In this document: in pieces, positions 8,404 to 15,817 of the stretch
Layout: the number at the start of each line of letters is the position of its first letter
Numbering within the stretch: position 1 is the stretch's first letter
Source of the DNA: Patescibacteria group bacterium
GTDB taxonomy: Bacteria; Patescibacteriota; Patescibacteriia; Patescibacteriales; WJLG01
DNA length: 38,916 nt
Assembly (NCBI GenBank): GCA_028707065.1
Contig: JAQTUZ010000016.1
Span: 1-38,916 of the forward strand
Direction: 5' to 3'
Notes under the pieces: model-generated
What the model was told of the DNA's origin: nothing
Databases searched by the model: none
The model's input: the letters and a program-made list of their open reading frames with translations, nothing else
Made by a program: the position numbers and the translations under genes

Positions 8404-8958
8404 ATGAATCAGTATCTGCAGGCAAAAAAACTGGAATTTCAGAAGGCGGTGGAATTTTTTAAAAAGGATATCGGTTCGATTCGCACCGGCCGGGCTAATA
8501 CCGCCGTACTGGAAGGAATTCAAATTGAAGCTTATGGCGCCAAAACTCCGCTGGTCGGTTTGGCTAATGTGGCGGTGGCGGACGCGCGCAGCCTGATCGT
8601 CTCACCCTGGGATCGAAACATCCTTAAAGACGTAGAAAAGGCGATCATCGAGGCTGGTTTGGGTTTGGGCGTGGTTAACGAAGGCGATAAGATCCGCTTG
8701 ACCATACCGGCGATGACTGAAGAAAACCGCAAAGAGCTGGTGAAAAAATTGAATGAAAAAACCGAGCAAGCCAAAATTTCGGTCAGGCAGAATCGGGAAG
8801 CGATCAAAACTTCGATCGAGAAAGCCGAAAAAGACAAAGCGATTTCCGAAGACGACCGCTTCCGGTTTATGGAAGAATTGGAAGAAGAAGTAAAGAAGAT
8901 CAATGAAGAACTTAAAGGGATCAGGGATAAGAAAGAGAAGGATATTATGACAATATAG
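8404..8958 (+). CDS. frr: Ribosome recycling factor
   Basis: 184 residues, the standard length of the family. It has the conserved N-terminal region (GSIRTGRANTAVLEGI), the hinge region SLIVSPWDRN, and the C-terminal helix motifs RLTIPAMTEENRKELVK and RQNREAIK. It splits post-termination ribosomes together with EF-G in the cytoplasm. It lies upstream of rseP, an arrangement related to the common frr-uppS-cdsA-rseP order but without the two middle genes. No Shine-Dalgarno is visible before the ATG. Confidence 0.97.
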   Translation: MNQYLQAKKLEFQKAVEFFKKDIGSIRTGRANTAVLEGIQIEAYGAKTPLVGLANVAVADARSLIVSPWDRNILKDVEKAIIEAGLGLGVVNEGDKIRLTIPAMTEENRKELVKKLNEKTEQAKISVRQNREAIKTSIEKAEKDKAISEDDRFRFMEELEEEVKKINEELKGIRDKKEKDIMTI

Positions 8959-8961
8959 TGA

Positions 8962-9050
8962 TAATTTGAAAATTAGAGAATTGGATAATTTGGAAATAAA
9001 AATGTCAAAATGACTAATTTTCAAATTTTCAAATTTTTTAATTCTCTTTT
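8962..9050. repeat. Palindromic intergenic element, family D
   Basis: The left part (AATTTGAAAATTAG, GAGAATTGGATAATTTGG) is roughly inverted on the right (CTAATTTTCAAATTTTC, TTTTTTAATTCTC). It fills the frr-rseP gap. Confidence 0.7.
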
Positions 9051-9072
9051 TTTAATTTAGTTAACATTAATT

Positions 9073-10353
9073 ATGCTTCTAACAATAATTGTTTTTATAG
9101 TCGTTTTATCTGTATTGGTTTTCGTCCACGAGGCCGGGCATTTTTGGGCGGCGAGAAAAATGGGCGTAAAAGTCGAGGAATTCGGTTTTGGTTTGCCGCC
9201 GCGGGCGATCGGCGCCTTGAAATTTACCGGCGACCGGGCAGTGCCGATCGCTACCGAAGAAACGGTCGAGGTGAGCGAGAATATGTTCGGCGAGAAAAAA
9301 ATTCACGATGAAGTCACGGAAGTGGGAGTTATTAGGAAAATAAAACGCTGGAAATTTTTTTGGGGCGAGCGATTGCCCGACGCGGAAGAAGGGCTCAAGG
9401 CTGATGACACGGTTTATTCGATCAATTGGCTCCTGTTGGGCGGATTTTGCAAGATCAAGGGCGAAAACGGCGAAGGAGAAAATGACCAAGACAGTTTTGT
9501 CGCCAAGGCGATCTGGAAAAGGATTGTCATAATTTCCGCCGGCGTGATCATGAACGTCGTTTTGGCCATGGCGCTTTTCGCGGTGGGCTATATGATCGGT
9601 TTGCCCCAGAGCGTTGAAGATGTCGGCCAACAAATGATCATCAAAGATCAAAAGATCCAAATCACCCAAATATTTCCGAATACGCCGGCGGCTAAAGCCG
9701 GGTTGAAACCGGGTGATGTCATCGTCGCGATCGACGGGCAAAAATTCACCCGCGACATTGAGGTACAGAATTACGTCAATGCGCATATTGGTTCAGAGCT
9801 TGATTACCAGATCCGGCGGGTTGATAAAATAACCGATTTTAAAATCACCCCCGTTGATCTTAACGGCCGGGGAGGGATAGGCGTGGGTATTATCAATACC
9901 GGGTTGGTCAGATATCCCTGGTATTTGGCGATCTGGAAAGGAATCACCACGGCGATCGTTTTGCTCTGGGTGATCATTGTCGCTTTCTATGAGCTGCTTA
10001 AAAATTTGATCCTCGGCCATGGCGTATCCGCGGAAATTGCCGGCCCGGTCGGCATTGCCACGATGACCGGGCAATACGCGCGCATGGGCTTTGTCTATCT
10101 CTTGCAATTTGTCGGCCTGCTCTCGCTTAATTTGGCAGTAGTAAATTTTCTGCCGATACCCGCCTTGGACGGCGGAAGAATTATTTTCTTACTGATTGAA
10201 AAGTTCAAGGGTTCGCCGATCAAGCGGGAAATCGAGGCAGTGATTCACAATATTGGTTTTTTTGCTTTGATTATCTTAATTTTATTTATTACTGGCAAAG
10301 AGATTCTCGGGCTTGCCGGCCCCTTAGCGATCTTGTGGCAGAAAATATTTTAA
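9073..10353 (+). CDS. rseP: Site-2 membrane metalloprotease (RIP family)
   Basis: A 426-residue zinc protease. The HEAGH motif (19-23) is in the first helix. A PDZ domain lies about 195-275 (IFPNTPAAKAGLKPGDVIVAIDG). The second metal motif NFLPIPALDGGR contains D366. Between the first helix and the PDZ there is a charged segment of about 90 residues that lengthens the N-terminal part. The family cleaves membrane-anchored proteins within the bilayer, such as anti-sigma factors or signal peptides; the substrate here is unknown. The neighbours are frr and envelope lipoproteins. Confidence 0.93.
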   Translation: MLLTIIVFIVVLSVLVFVHEAGHFWAARKMGVKVEEFGFGLPPRAIGALKFTGDRAVPIATEETVEVSENMFGEKKIHDEVTEVGVIRKIKRWKFFWGERLPDAEEGLKADDTVYSINWLLLGGFCKIKGENGEGENDQDSFVAKAIWKRIVIISAGVIMNVVLAMALFAVGYMIGLPQSVEDVGQQMIIKDQKIQITQIFPNTPAAKAGLKPGDVIVAIDGQKFTRDIEVQNYVNAHIGSELDYQIRRVDKITDFKITPVDLNGRGGIGVGIINTGLVRYPWYLAIWKGITTAIVLLWVIIVAFYELLKNLILGHGVSAEIAGPVGIATMTGQYARMGFVYLLQFVGLLSLNLAVVNFLPIPALDGGRIIFLLIEKFKGSPIKREIEAVIHNIGFFALIILILFITGKEILGLAGPLAILWQKIF

Positions 10354-10360
10354 CCCATTT

Positions 10361-10540
10361 GTCATCCTGAACGGAGCTCCGCCGGCTGGCGGAGTGGAGT
10401 GAAGGATCTATTATCTGGGAAGTTCGTATTATAACTTTAAAAATTTTTTTCGATAAAATCCGGAGATCCTTCGCCCGCCTCGCCGGCGCTTCAGCAAGGC
10501 GGGCCAGGGGCTCCCTCCCAAGGCGGGCAGGCAGGATGAC
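10361..10540. repeat. Inverted element, family G (copy G2) with a GC mini-palindrome insert
   Basis: Same ends as G1: GTCATCCTGA at the left, CAGGATGAC at the right, with GAAGGATCTATTAT inside. The left arm additionally carries CTCCGCCGGCTGGCGGAG at 10377-10394, which G1 lacks. The right arm is enlarged by GC-rich CGCCGGCG and CAAGGCGGG words. Confidence 0.85.
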
Positions 10541-10548
10541 AAAACAAT

Positions 10549-10791
10549 ATGTGGGATAATATTTCTCAAGCGGTGATATTCGTTTTCGGCGTACTGTCGA
10601 TTTTTCTGGTCGCCAAGAAAAACAAATGGGGTTTTGTCTGCGGTCTGCTCACCCAGCCCTTCTGGTTCATCACTACTTTTATCAATCACCAATGGCCGAT
10701 TTTTTTCCTGAATTTTTTGTACACCGCTACTTGGATTTTTGGCGTTTATGAATGGTTTTATAAAGATAAAAAAATAATCAACAAGCCATGA
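10549..10791 (+). CDS. Small membrane protein, PnuC-like
   Basis: 80 residues with about three membrane helices. The pattern is [17 protein letters not shown], then a W-rich helix, then a helix ending [10 protein letters not shown]. It resembles the core of small PnuC-like vitamin/nicotinamide transport proteins but is about one third of their length, so function is uncertain. The family resemblance is from memory of the W/G pattern only. The stop overlaps the next start by 4 bases (ATGA at 10788-10791), suggesting translational coupling. The start lies 8 bases after repeat G2, without a Shine-Dalgarno. Confidence 0.6.
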   Translation: MWDNISQAVIFVFGVLSIFLVAKKNKWGFVCGLLTQPFWFITTFINHQWPIFFLNFLYTATWIFGVYEWFYKDKKIINKP

Positions 10792-11507
10792 AGTTAAAAT
10801 TTTTTTTCATCATCATTGTCGGCGCGCTGGCCTTGACCGGTTGCGCTTCAAACAACACGATTAACGTCAAACTTCAGCCGCAATCGGCCAATCCGTCAGC
10901 CGAATCCTCCTCCGCCAGGGCTACGGAGGACAAGCCCGCTTCCGTTGAACAAAACGATAATCAAATTAATCAAAATCAAATGAGTATTGCTACTACGACC
11001 AAAGAAACTAATTTAGCCGCAATTTACAAGGGAGCGATTTTAAAAACAAATCTGGGTGATATTCAGGTTGAGTTTTACGGCGTTGAATCGCCGAACACGG
11101 TTACCAACTTTATTAAGCTTGCCCAGAAAGGATTCTATAATGGCACTAAATTCCATCGCGTCATTCCTGATTTTATGATCCAGGGCGGCGATCCCAACTC
11201 AAAAGATGATGATTGGTCCAATGACGGCACGGGCGGTCCGGGCTATCAATTTGATGATGAATTCAACGATCAGCCGTTAGTCCGCGGCTCATTGGCGATG
11301 GCCAATTCCGGTCCGGACACCAATGGTTCGCAATTCTTTATCGTTACTGCCGCGGCCACGCCTTGGCTCGACGGCAAACATACGAATTTCGGCCAGGTGA
11401 CTAAGGGCATGGATGTGGTAACGAAAATTGAAAATCTGCCCCGCAACGAAAATGATCATCCGACCACCGATGCAATCATTAAAAGTATTACTTTGGTGAA
11501 GAAGTAA
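10788..11507 (+). CDS. Lipoprotein peptidyl-prolyl cis-trans isomerase (cyclophilin)
   Basis: A 239-residue protein with a signal peptide and lipobox LTGC (C19), a low-complexity S/A/Q/N linker (about 20-78) and a cyclophilin domain (about 80-238). The domain has active-site motifs [23 protein letters not shown] and a [12 protein letters not shown] segment. It should catalyse proline isomerisation of exported proteins at the outer face of the membrane. It is coupled to the upstream small membrane gene by a 4-base overlap. The linker is encoded partly by a 23-base hairpin (10908-10930) that may be a captured repeat. Confidence 0.92.
   Translation: MKLKFFFIIIVGALALTGCASNNTINVKLQPQSANPSAESSSARATEDKPASVEQNDNQINQNQMSIATTTKETNLAAIYKGAILKTNLGDIQVEFYGVESPNTVTNFIKLAQKGFYNGTKFHRVIPDFMIQGGDPNSKDDDWSNDGTGGPGYQFDDEFNDQPLVRGSLAMANSGPDTNGSQFFIVTAAATPWLDGKHTNFGQVTKGMDVVTKIENLPRNENDHPTTDAIIKSITLVKK
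10908..10930. repeat. Hairpin inside the cyclophilin linker
   Basis: TCCTCCG (10908-10914) pairs with CGGAGGA (10924-10930) around a 9-base loop. It encodes part of the S/A-rich linker in frame, where an insertion would be harmless. Confidence 0.45.
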
Positions 11508-11561
11508 TTAGTTGATTAGTTAATTGGGTAATTAGTTGTAGGGTAAATATGTTTCGAAATA

Positions 11562-11593
11562 AAAAAATCGGGGTTAACTAGCCTTGATTTTTT
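11562..11593 (+). terminator. Terminator of the cyclophilin gene
   Basis: AAAATCGGGG pairs with CCTTGATTTT (two G-T pairs) and is followed by a T run. Confidence 0.65.
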
Positions 11594-11617
11594 TGTATAA
11601 AAAATCCCCCCCCTCTT

Positions 11618-11665
11618 GCCATGCAGCAGTCTCCCGTCCGCCGGCTGGCGGAAGGGGACTGCTGC
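11618..11665. repeat. Family F hairpin with a GC mini-palindrome in its loop
   Basis: GCAGCAGTCTCCCGT ... AGGGGACTGCTGC as in other F copies, but with CCGCCGGCTGGCGG inserted in the loop. The copy at 30129-30157 has CCCGTAAGGGG at the same place and represents the empty form. Confidence 0.85.
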
Positions 11666-11676
11666 CCACGGTTATT

Positions 11677-11698
11677 GCCTGCCTGCCGGCAGGCAGGC
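11677..11698. repeat. Perfect GC palindrome
   Basis: CCTGCCTGCCGGCAGGCAGG flanked by G and C, a perfect 22-base palindrome. The same 20-base core is at 26104-26123. Confidence 0.9.
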
Positions 11699-11910
11699 GT
11701 CGCAGTCCCGCGGCTGCCCGCCCTGAGCTTGCCGAAGGAAGATTGCGACGGAAACCAAAAATAAATGGTATCCAACCGCAGGGCAGAGCCCTGCATTCAT
11801 TTTTTCTAAAAGGCCTTCTCGCATGCCGCCGGACGAGGTATTTATCATCGCTTGCTCGGAAATAATCTCCGCCGTAGCGAGATTATTTCACTCGCTTCGC
11901 TTGATAATAA

Positions 11911-11944
11911 AAATCCTCTTAGCCCTTGGCGGTTAAGAGGATTT
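11911..11944 (-). terminator. Terminator of the 11947-12798 lipoprotein gene
   Basis: AAATCCTCTT (11911-11920) pairs with AAGAGGATTT (11935-11944); on the minus strand a T-rich tail follows. Confidence 0.8.
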
Positions 11945-11946
11945 AT

Positions 11947-12798
11947 TTACAGCGCGGCGATTTCGGCTTTGATGCCGAAAGTTTTGATTATGAAGAGCAA
12001 TTCGTCTTTGTGCAGGTTCCCCATCACGATTGCCGATTCTTTTATTCCGGTGGCCGACATTTTATCGACGGCCTTGGCAACGGCCAGAAAACGGCGGAAG
12101 CTGTCACAAAAATTTCCATACAGTTCGGCAAGTTCCGCCTTCCTGGGCGCGGTCAGATCGCCGCTTATAACGCAGCTTTTTAAAATTCCGCCGGCAAAAT
12201 TAATTTCCGTAATATCGAATCCGAAGATCATGACACCTTTCTGCCGGTAAAATTCTCCCCACCAGGATTTGCTGTTGGCCAGTTCCTTGTTTATTTGAGA
12301 ACTGTCTTTGCGGGGCCCGATGCCAATGGCGCTATAAAATTGGTTGTCCTTGGCAAAAGAAGAAATATTAGGATCAAAGGGCGATTCGTCGATAACCAAC
12401 TTGATCCTTTTTTTCCTGATGAAATTCGCCACTTTTTTTTGGCTTTCCAATCCTTCCTTGGTCCATTCACCGCTCCGGCTGTGCGTTTGAGGAACGACAT
12501 AGATTTTCATCAACCCATCTTTTTTGGCAATCGCCTCGGCGACATGAAGCGCGGTTTTAGTGATCACTTTTTGCTCGCTGAACCAAACCAGAAAGCTTTT
12601 CGCGCTTATTTTTCCAACTCGCGCGTTGGGCGGAATTTCGCGGGCCAAGTCGGCGAAATTTTTTTCCAGATAAATCGTTAGTTCGCCGAAGGTCGCCTGT
12701 GCCGGGCAAAAAACTTGCGCTTGGCAACCGGTCGAAAAAAAGGTGAAAAAAATCAGGAAGAAAAAGGCCGTGAACATGGAAGAATCGAGTCGAAACAT
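11947..12798 (-). CDS. Unknown lipoprotein, possibly TraB/ChaN-like
   Basis: A 283-residue exported lipoprotein with a long hydrophobic signal and lipobox STGC (C25). The mature part has VVPQTHSRSG (H106), KLVIDESP (E138) and, near the C-terminus, VMGNLHKDEL (H263). Widely spaced GxxH-like histidines plus a glutamate recall the TraB/TIKI and ChaN/EreA superfamilies of putative metal-dependent hydrolases, but similarity is weak and this is only a suggestion. AAGGAG lies 6-7 bases before the ATG, and a TTGACA promoter and its own terminator make it a separate transcription unit. Confidence 0.6.
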   Translation of the reverse strand: MFRLDSSMFTAFFFLIFFTFFSTGCQAQVFCPAQATFGELTIYLEKNFADLAREIPPNARVGKISAKSFLVWFSEQKVITKTALHVAEAIAKKDGLMKIYVVPQTHSRSGEWTKEGLESQKKVANFIRKKRIKLVIDESPFDPNISSFAKDNQFYSAIGIGPRKDSSQINKELANSKSWWGEFYRQKGVMIFGFDITEINFAGGILKSCVISGDLTAPRKAELAELYGNFCDSFRRFLAVAKAVDKMSATGIKESAIVMGNLHKDELLFIIKTFGIKAEIAAL

Positions 12799-12841
12799 AA
12801 TTATCTCCTTTTTAGAAGTGAAAAGGGCGCAGGAACACTTT

Positions 12842-12870
12842 AAAATATCATACTATCGAGTATTTGTCAA
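12842..12870 (-). promoter_or_regulatory. Promoter of the 11947-12798 lipoprotein gene
   Basis: On the minus strand, -35 TTGACA (12865-12870), 17-base spacer, -10 TATTTT (12842-12847). The leader is about 37 bases and ends in a strong AAGGAG site. Confidence 0.7.
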
Positions 12871-12933
12871 TATTGTCAATTTGCCAAGATTTGTTTTTTA
12901 AGGTATATTAGACATACTAATTTTAATTTTGAG

Positions 12934-13015
12934 TAATTGAAAATTGAAAATTATTTGCCTGCCCGCGGACGCGGGACGCGGCCAGGGAAAATTGTGAATT
13001 GAAAATTGGAAATTT
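12934..13015. repeat. Family D words flanking a GC-rich block
   Basis: AATTGAAAATTGAAAATT (from 12936) and AATTGAAAATTGGAAATT (from 12998) are direct copies. Between them lies a 30-base GC-rich block (12957-12986) with CCCGCGGACGCGGG, which looks like a separate insertion. Confidence 0.6.
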
Positions 13016-13020
13016 ATCAT

Positions 13021-14127
13021 ATGGATATAAAGAAAATACAAGAAATTTTGAAGGACGAGCCGAAGTTTAGGATCAAACAGGTCTATGAGGCGGTTTTCGC
13101 CAAATTTATCGAGAATTGGGACGAGGCGACTAATCTGCCCGCGGCTTTGCGCGAAAAATTAAAAGCTGAAGCTCCGCTCGAGATTAAGGCGGAAATTTTG
13201 GAATCGGCTGACAAAAATACTATCAAAGCGGCAATCGATTTTAGTGATGGGCGAGTGGAAACGGTTTTGATGCGCCACGGCGAAAATCGCAATACGGTTT
13301 GCGTATCGTCGCAGATCGGCTGTCTTTTGGGCTGTGAATTCTGTCTGACCGGCCAAGGCGGTTTTGAGCGAAGTTTGAATTTTTATGAAATCGTCGAACA
13401 GGTTTTGTTTTTCGCGCGCTATCTTCGCCGCAGTCCGCAGGGCGAGACTGGCGGCGGGACAACCACCCCCAGAACCACCCCTAACCCCTCCTTCGAAAGG
13501 AGGGGAAATCCGGTGGAGGGGAATATCTCCGAAAGAGTGTCGAATATAGTTTTCATGGGCATGGGCGAGCCGCTTTTGAATTATGACGAGGTGATGAAGG
13601 CAGTCAGATTTTTAAACGATGAAGAAACTTTCAATATCGGGGCGCGGAAAATTTCCATCTCCACGGTCGGCATTATCGATGGCATAAAAAAATTAGCCAA
13701 CGAGCCGCTGCAGATAAATTTAGCTTTGTCGCTGCACGCGCCGGATGATGAATTGCGCCAGCAAATTATGCCGGTGGCCAAAAATAATCCGCTCAAGAGT
13801 TTGCTCAAGGCGGTGAAAAGCTATATTGCCAAGACCAACCGCAAGGTGATGATCGAATATCTGATGCTCGATAAAGTCAACGATTCTTCGGCGCAAGCGC
13901 AAAAATTGGCTGACTTGCTCAAAGTTCATTTGGGCAAATTGTTTATGGTTAATTTGATCTCTTATAATGAAACGCAGAAATATCGCACTTCGCCTTCGGC
14001 GGTGATCAATAATTTCAAAAAAATCCTTGAGCGGGAAGGAGTGGAAGTCGTCCAGCGCTTCAAATTCGGCCGTGATGTGCAAGGAGCTTGCGGACAACTC
14101 GCTGGTCAACGGAGCACAAGAACATAA
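13021..14127 (+). CDS. rlmN: 23S rRNA/tRNA adenine C2-methyltransferase RlmN with an in-frame repeat insert
   Basis: A 368-residue radical SAM methyltransferase. The motif CVSSQIGCLLGCEFC gives C94 (thioether/methyl relay) and cluster cysteines C101, C105, C108. MGMGEP is at 180-185 and the C-terminal catalytic C357 is in QGACGQLAG. It methylates A2503 of 23S rRNA and tRNA A37 in the family. Residues about 138-170, between the cluster and MGMGEP, are encoded by palindromic repeats (13431-13450 and 13462-13521) and read in frame without damaging known catalytic residues. ATG 13021 is preferred over the in-frame TTG at 13006. The C-terminus after QLAG is short and ends in RSTRT. Confidence 0.93.
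   Translation: MDIKKIQEILKDEPKFRIKQVYEAVFAKFIENWDEATNLPAALREKLKAEAPLEIKAEILESADKNTIKAAIDFSDGRVETVLMRHGENRNTVCVSSQIGCLLGCEFCLTGQGGFERSLNFYEIVEQVLFFARYLRRSPQGETGGGTTTPRTTPNPSFERRGNPVEGNISERVSNIVFMGMGEPLLNYDEVMKAVRFLNDEETFNIGARKISISTVGIIDGIKKLANEPLQINLALSLHAPDDELRQQIMPVAKNNPLKSLLKAVKSYIAKTNRKVMIEYLMLDKVNDSSAQAQKLADLLKVHLGKLFMVNLISYNETQKYRTSPSAVINNFKKILEREGVEVVQRFKFGRDVQGACGQLAGQRSTRT
13431..13521. repeat. Composite F-type plus H-type palindromic insert inside rlmN
   Basis: First an F-type hairpin, CAGTCC...GACTG (13431-13450), then an H-type segment with the perfect hairpin CCCCTCC...GGAGGGG (13485-13505) and outer CCACC/GGTGG pairing. Translated it gives a G/T/P/R-rich loop (SPQGETGGGTTTPRTTPNP and on). 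Confidence 0.85.
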
Positions 14128-14218
14128 AAGCACAAGAGCATTGTCTTAATAATTCAGATTATTGATATTCGGATTATCTCAATTCGGATTCATTCGTAGT
14201 TCGGATTCATTCGTAGTA
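14128..14218. repeat. Degenerate repeat words after rlmN
   Basis: Repeats of ATTCGGATT and ATTCGTAGT (TTCGGATTCATTCGTAGT twice in a row at about 14182-14218), related to the words of families A and B. No gene is seen. Confidence 0.5.
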
Positions 14219-14256
14219 AAAAAAGCCGCGGTCGCTTGAAATAGGCCGCGGTTTTT
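14219..14256. terminator. Bidirectional terminator
   Basis: AAAAGCCGCGG pairs with CCGCGGTTTTT. It lies between convergent rlmN and the 14263-14928 gene. Confidence 0.75.
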
Positions 14257-14262
14257 GAGTTC

Positions 14263-14928
14263 TTAATCTTCGCCGGTTAGATTGGTGACGGTGATCTGAT
14301 TTGGTTCCAGAACCACGATTTTACCGACAATCGAATTTTTCTTGCCAGCAATGCTTGACGGCGGGATGGAGTTGCCATCCACGATTACCGACGTTTCCTG
14401 GCGGACCTTCTGTCTCTTGTCCGCTCTCTCTTCGACTATGCGGATGAAGTAAAATCCCTCATCGAAAAGTTTGGAAGTGGGATCGGAAGGAAGCCGGTTT
14501 TGTTTGGTAATGACCTTGGTAACCAGTCCCAGAATTTCGGTAAATTGCCGCAGAGCAAGGAACGTGCCCTTGAAAAGACGATGTCCCGGTTTTCCCGGAA
14601 CGCGGTTTTCCGATTTTTCGAAGACGATTAACCGGGACGATTCAATGAAGATATCTTGGCCGATAACGCTATTCTCCCCGGTTATACTGGTTTCAGGAAT
14701 GTCTCTGTTATCGACCAGCACCACGGTCACTAGGTCGCGGCACCGCTTTTTTTTGTTTTCGGGCTCGACAATTTTTAGCAGTGAGAAATTCTGGGGAAAG
14801 AGCAGAGGGAAGGAAGGGTCCTCGGGCATCCCTGTTTCTTGAGTGAAGACTTCATGTACCTCTCCGCAAATCTGAAGCACTGGTCGGAGCACGTTAATTA
14901 TCCCCGGGATAATTATCTGGTCAGGCAT
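14263..14928 (-). CDS. Unknown protein made of two tandem copies of one domain
   Basis: The 221-residue product is not recognised. Residues about 14-108 and 126-221 align with each other. Each begins with LR...I.G.V, continues with [ML]P.DP......F....IVE, then a K/R-rich stretch, then V.VD...IP..SI.G...I.G.I....  and I.V. There is no signal peptide or membrane segment, so it is probably cytoplasmic and beta-rich. AAGGAGG lies 7 bases before the ATG, and its start overlaps the end of the upstream gene by 16 bases, so the two are translationally coupled. A terminator follows directly. Confidence 0.7.
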   Translation of the reverse strand: MPDQIIIPGIINVLRPVLQICGEVHEVFTQETGMPEDPSFPLLFPQNFSLLKIVEPENKKKRCRDLVTVVLVDNRDIPETSITGENSVIGQDIFIESSRLIVFEKSENRVPGKPGHRLFKGTFLALRQFTEILGLVTKVITKQNRLPSDPTSKLFDEGFYFIRIVEERADKRQKVRQETSVIVDGNSIPPSSIAGKKNSIVGKIVVLEPNQITVTNLTGED

Positions 14929-15287
14929 AATCGCCTCCTTTTTAGATTACTGATCGGCATATCCATAATCCCGTTACTGTTGACGCGATACTTTCGGCCG
15001 CGAAATTCCCAGCGTAGCACGTAACGCGTGACCGATATTCTGGTGCCGCGGAATTCCTTGCTGCCGAAGCGGCCCAGGGCCGATTTTTCGCAGATGAACC
15101 GCTGACAAGACCCCGCATTATTCGGCTTTCCTGAAGATGATGTTGCCACAATATCGATTTCTTTCATCAATTGTCCGTTTGCTTTGCTGAAGCCCATTTC
15201 CAGTATCACTATGCCGGAGGCTCGCAAAAACGGCAAAGGATTTCGTCTGGTGTCGATCTTGGTAAAAAGAACATCTAATTTAGCCAT
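14913..15287 (-). CDS. Unknown small basic protein coupled to the tandem-domain gene
   Basis: 124 residues from ATG 15287 (MAKLDVLFTKIDTRRNP). An ATG at 15338 would add 17 residues. The shorter form is preferred because GGGGG lies 5 bases upstream and because the longer form would swallow the GATCTTT leader word shared with other genes. The protein is rich in R and K, with no signal or membrane helix. It is not recognised. It overlaps the downstream gene by 16 bases, so the pair probably forms one functional unit. Confidence 0.6.
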   Translation of the reverse strand: MAKLDVLFTKIDTRRNPLPFLRASGIVILEMGFSKANGQLMKEIDIVATSSSGKPNNAGSCQRFICEKSALGRFGSKEFRGTRISVTRYVLRWEFRGRKYRVNSNGIMDMPISNLKRRRLCLTR

Positions 15288-15362
15288 TTTGAACCCCCGT
15301 ATGGTTGGGAAAGATCGTTTTTGAAGGTTAAGAGACATTTTTCTATTTTAGCGCTTCCGTTT

Positions 15363-15391
15363 ATTTTGGCGTAAAAATGGGCGCTTGTCAA
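15363..15391 (-). promoter_or_regulatory. Probable promoter of the 15287-14263 gene pair
   Basis: On the minus strand, -35 TTGACA (15386-15391), 17-base spacer, weak -10 CAAAAT (15363-15368). GATCTTT follows in the leader (15310-15316). Confidence 0.5.
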
Positions 15392-15442
15392 GCATCTTGC
15401 GTCCGACTGATATATGATATAATCTAATTAAACGGATAAAAT

Positions 15443-15715
15443 ATGCCAGCTCAACAGCAAAAAATATTAACCGAAAAGCAGGAGCTCTATTTGCGGGTCA
15501 AGGCGATCCCCGGAGCCGCCCGGACGGAAATCAAAACTGTAATGGCCGACGGGACGATTAAGATCGCCGTGGCCGCGCCGCCGGAAAAAGGGAAAGCCAA
15601 CCGGGCCCTAGTCGAATTTTTGGCCGAAGAATTCGGCGTGCGCAAAAATGGCGTGGCAATCATCAGCGGAGCAACCAACCGAATTAAATTAATCAAAATA
15701 ACGCAAGGCAAATAA
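15443..15715 (+). CDS. DUF167/YggU family protein
   Basis: A 90-residue protein of normal family length. It has LRVKAIPGAARTEI, then APPEKGKANRALVEFLAEEFGV, and the final strand region with SGATNRIKLIKI; the K-G-K-A-N motif is diagnostic of the family. Its biochemical role is unknown. A TATAAT box ends 19 bases before the ATG and no convincing Shine-Dalgarno is seen. It starts the glycosyltransferase run, separated from the first one by a family E hairpin. Confidence 0.88.
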   Translation: MPAQQQKILTEKQELYLRVKAIPGAARTEIKTVMADGTIKIAVAAPPEKGKANRALVEFLAEEFGVRKNGVAIISGATNRIKLIKITQGK

Positions 15716-15716
15716 T

Positions 15717-15814
15717 ATTGTTAAATTGTTACATTGCTACATTGTTGCGCAACGAAATAAATAACAAAAATGATTAAAATCGTCGCGTAACAATGTAACA
15801 ATTTAGCAATGTAA
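15717..15814. repeat. Palindromic intergenic element, family E (copy E1)
   Basis: Arms made of TTGTTACATTGCTACATTG words pair with CAATGTAACAATTTAGCAATG on the right; GTTGCGCAACGA lies at the inner end of the left arm. Copy E2 is at 24040-24126. Confidence 0.85.
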
Positions 15815-15817
15815 GAT

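Larger units (their letters stand above)
11508..11946. other. Gap with terminators and several repeats, no gene seen
   Basis: 439 bases. Contents in order: a left half of a family B element (11508-11536), the cyclophilin terminator (11562-11593), a family F hairpin with a GC insert (11618-11665), a 22-base perfect palindrome (11677-11698), a CGCAGTC/GATTGCG palindrome (11699-11755), CAGGGCAGAGCCCTG (11779-11793), a two-step hairpin with inner arms AATAATCTC/GAGATTATT (11842-11906), and the terminator of the minus-strand lipoprotein gene (11911-11944). Confidence 0.75.

Noticed and set aside
9106-9786. A 226-codon frame opposite rseP
   Set aside because: It is fully antisense to a clear rseP gene with conserved motifs; the length is explained by codon bias.
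11594-11865. A frame reading through F hairpins and GC palindromes
   Set aside because: The translation is made of palindrome words, with no start signal and a terminator just upstream.
15385-15423. Full promoter for the DUF167 gene using TTGTCA and TATAAT
   Set aside because: The spacer would be 27 bases; only the -10 box is plausible, so no promoter feature was listed.
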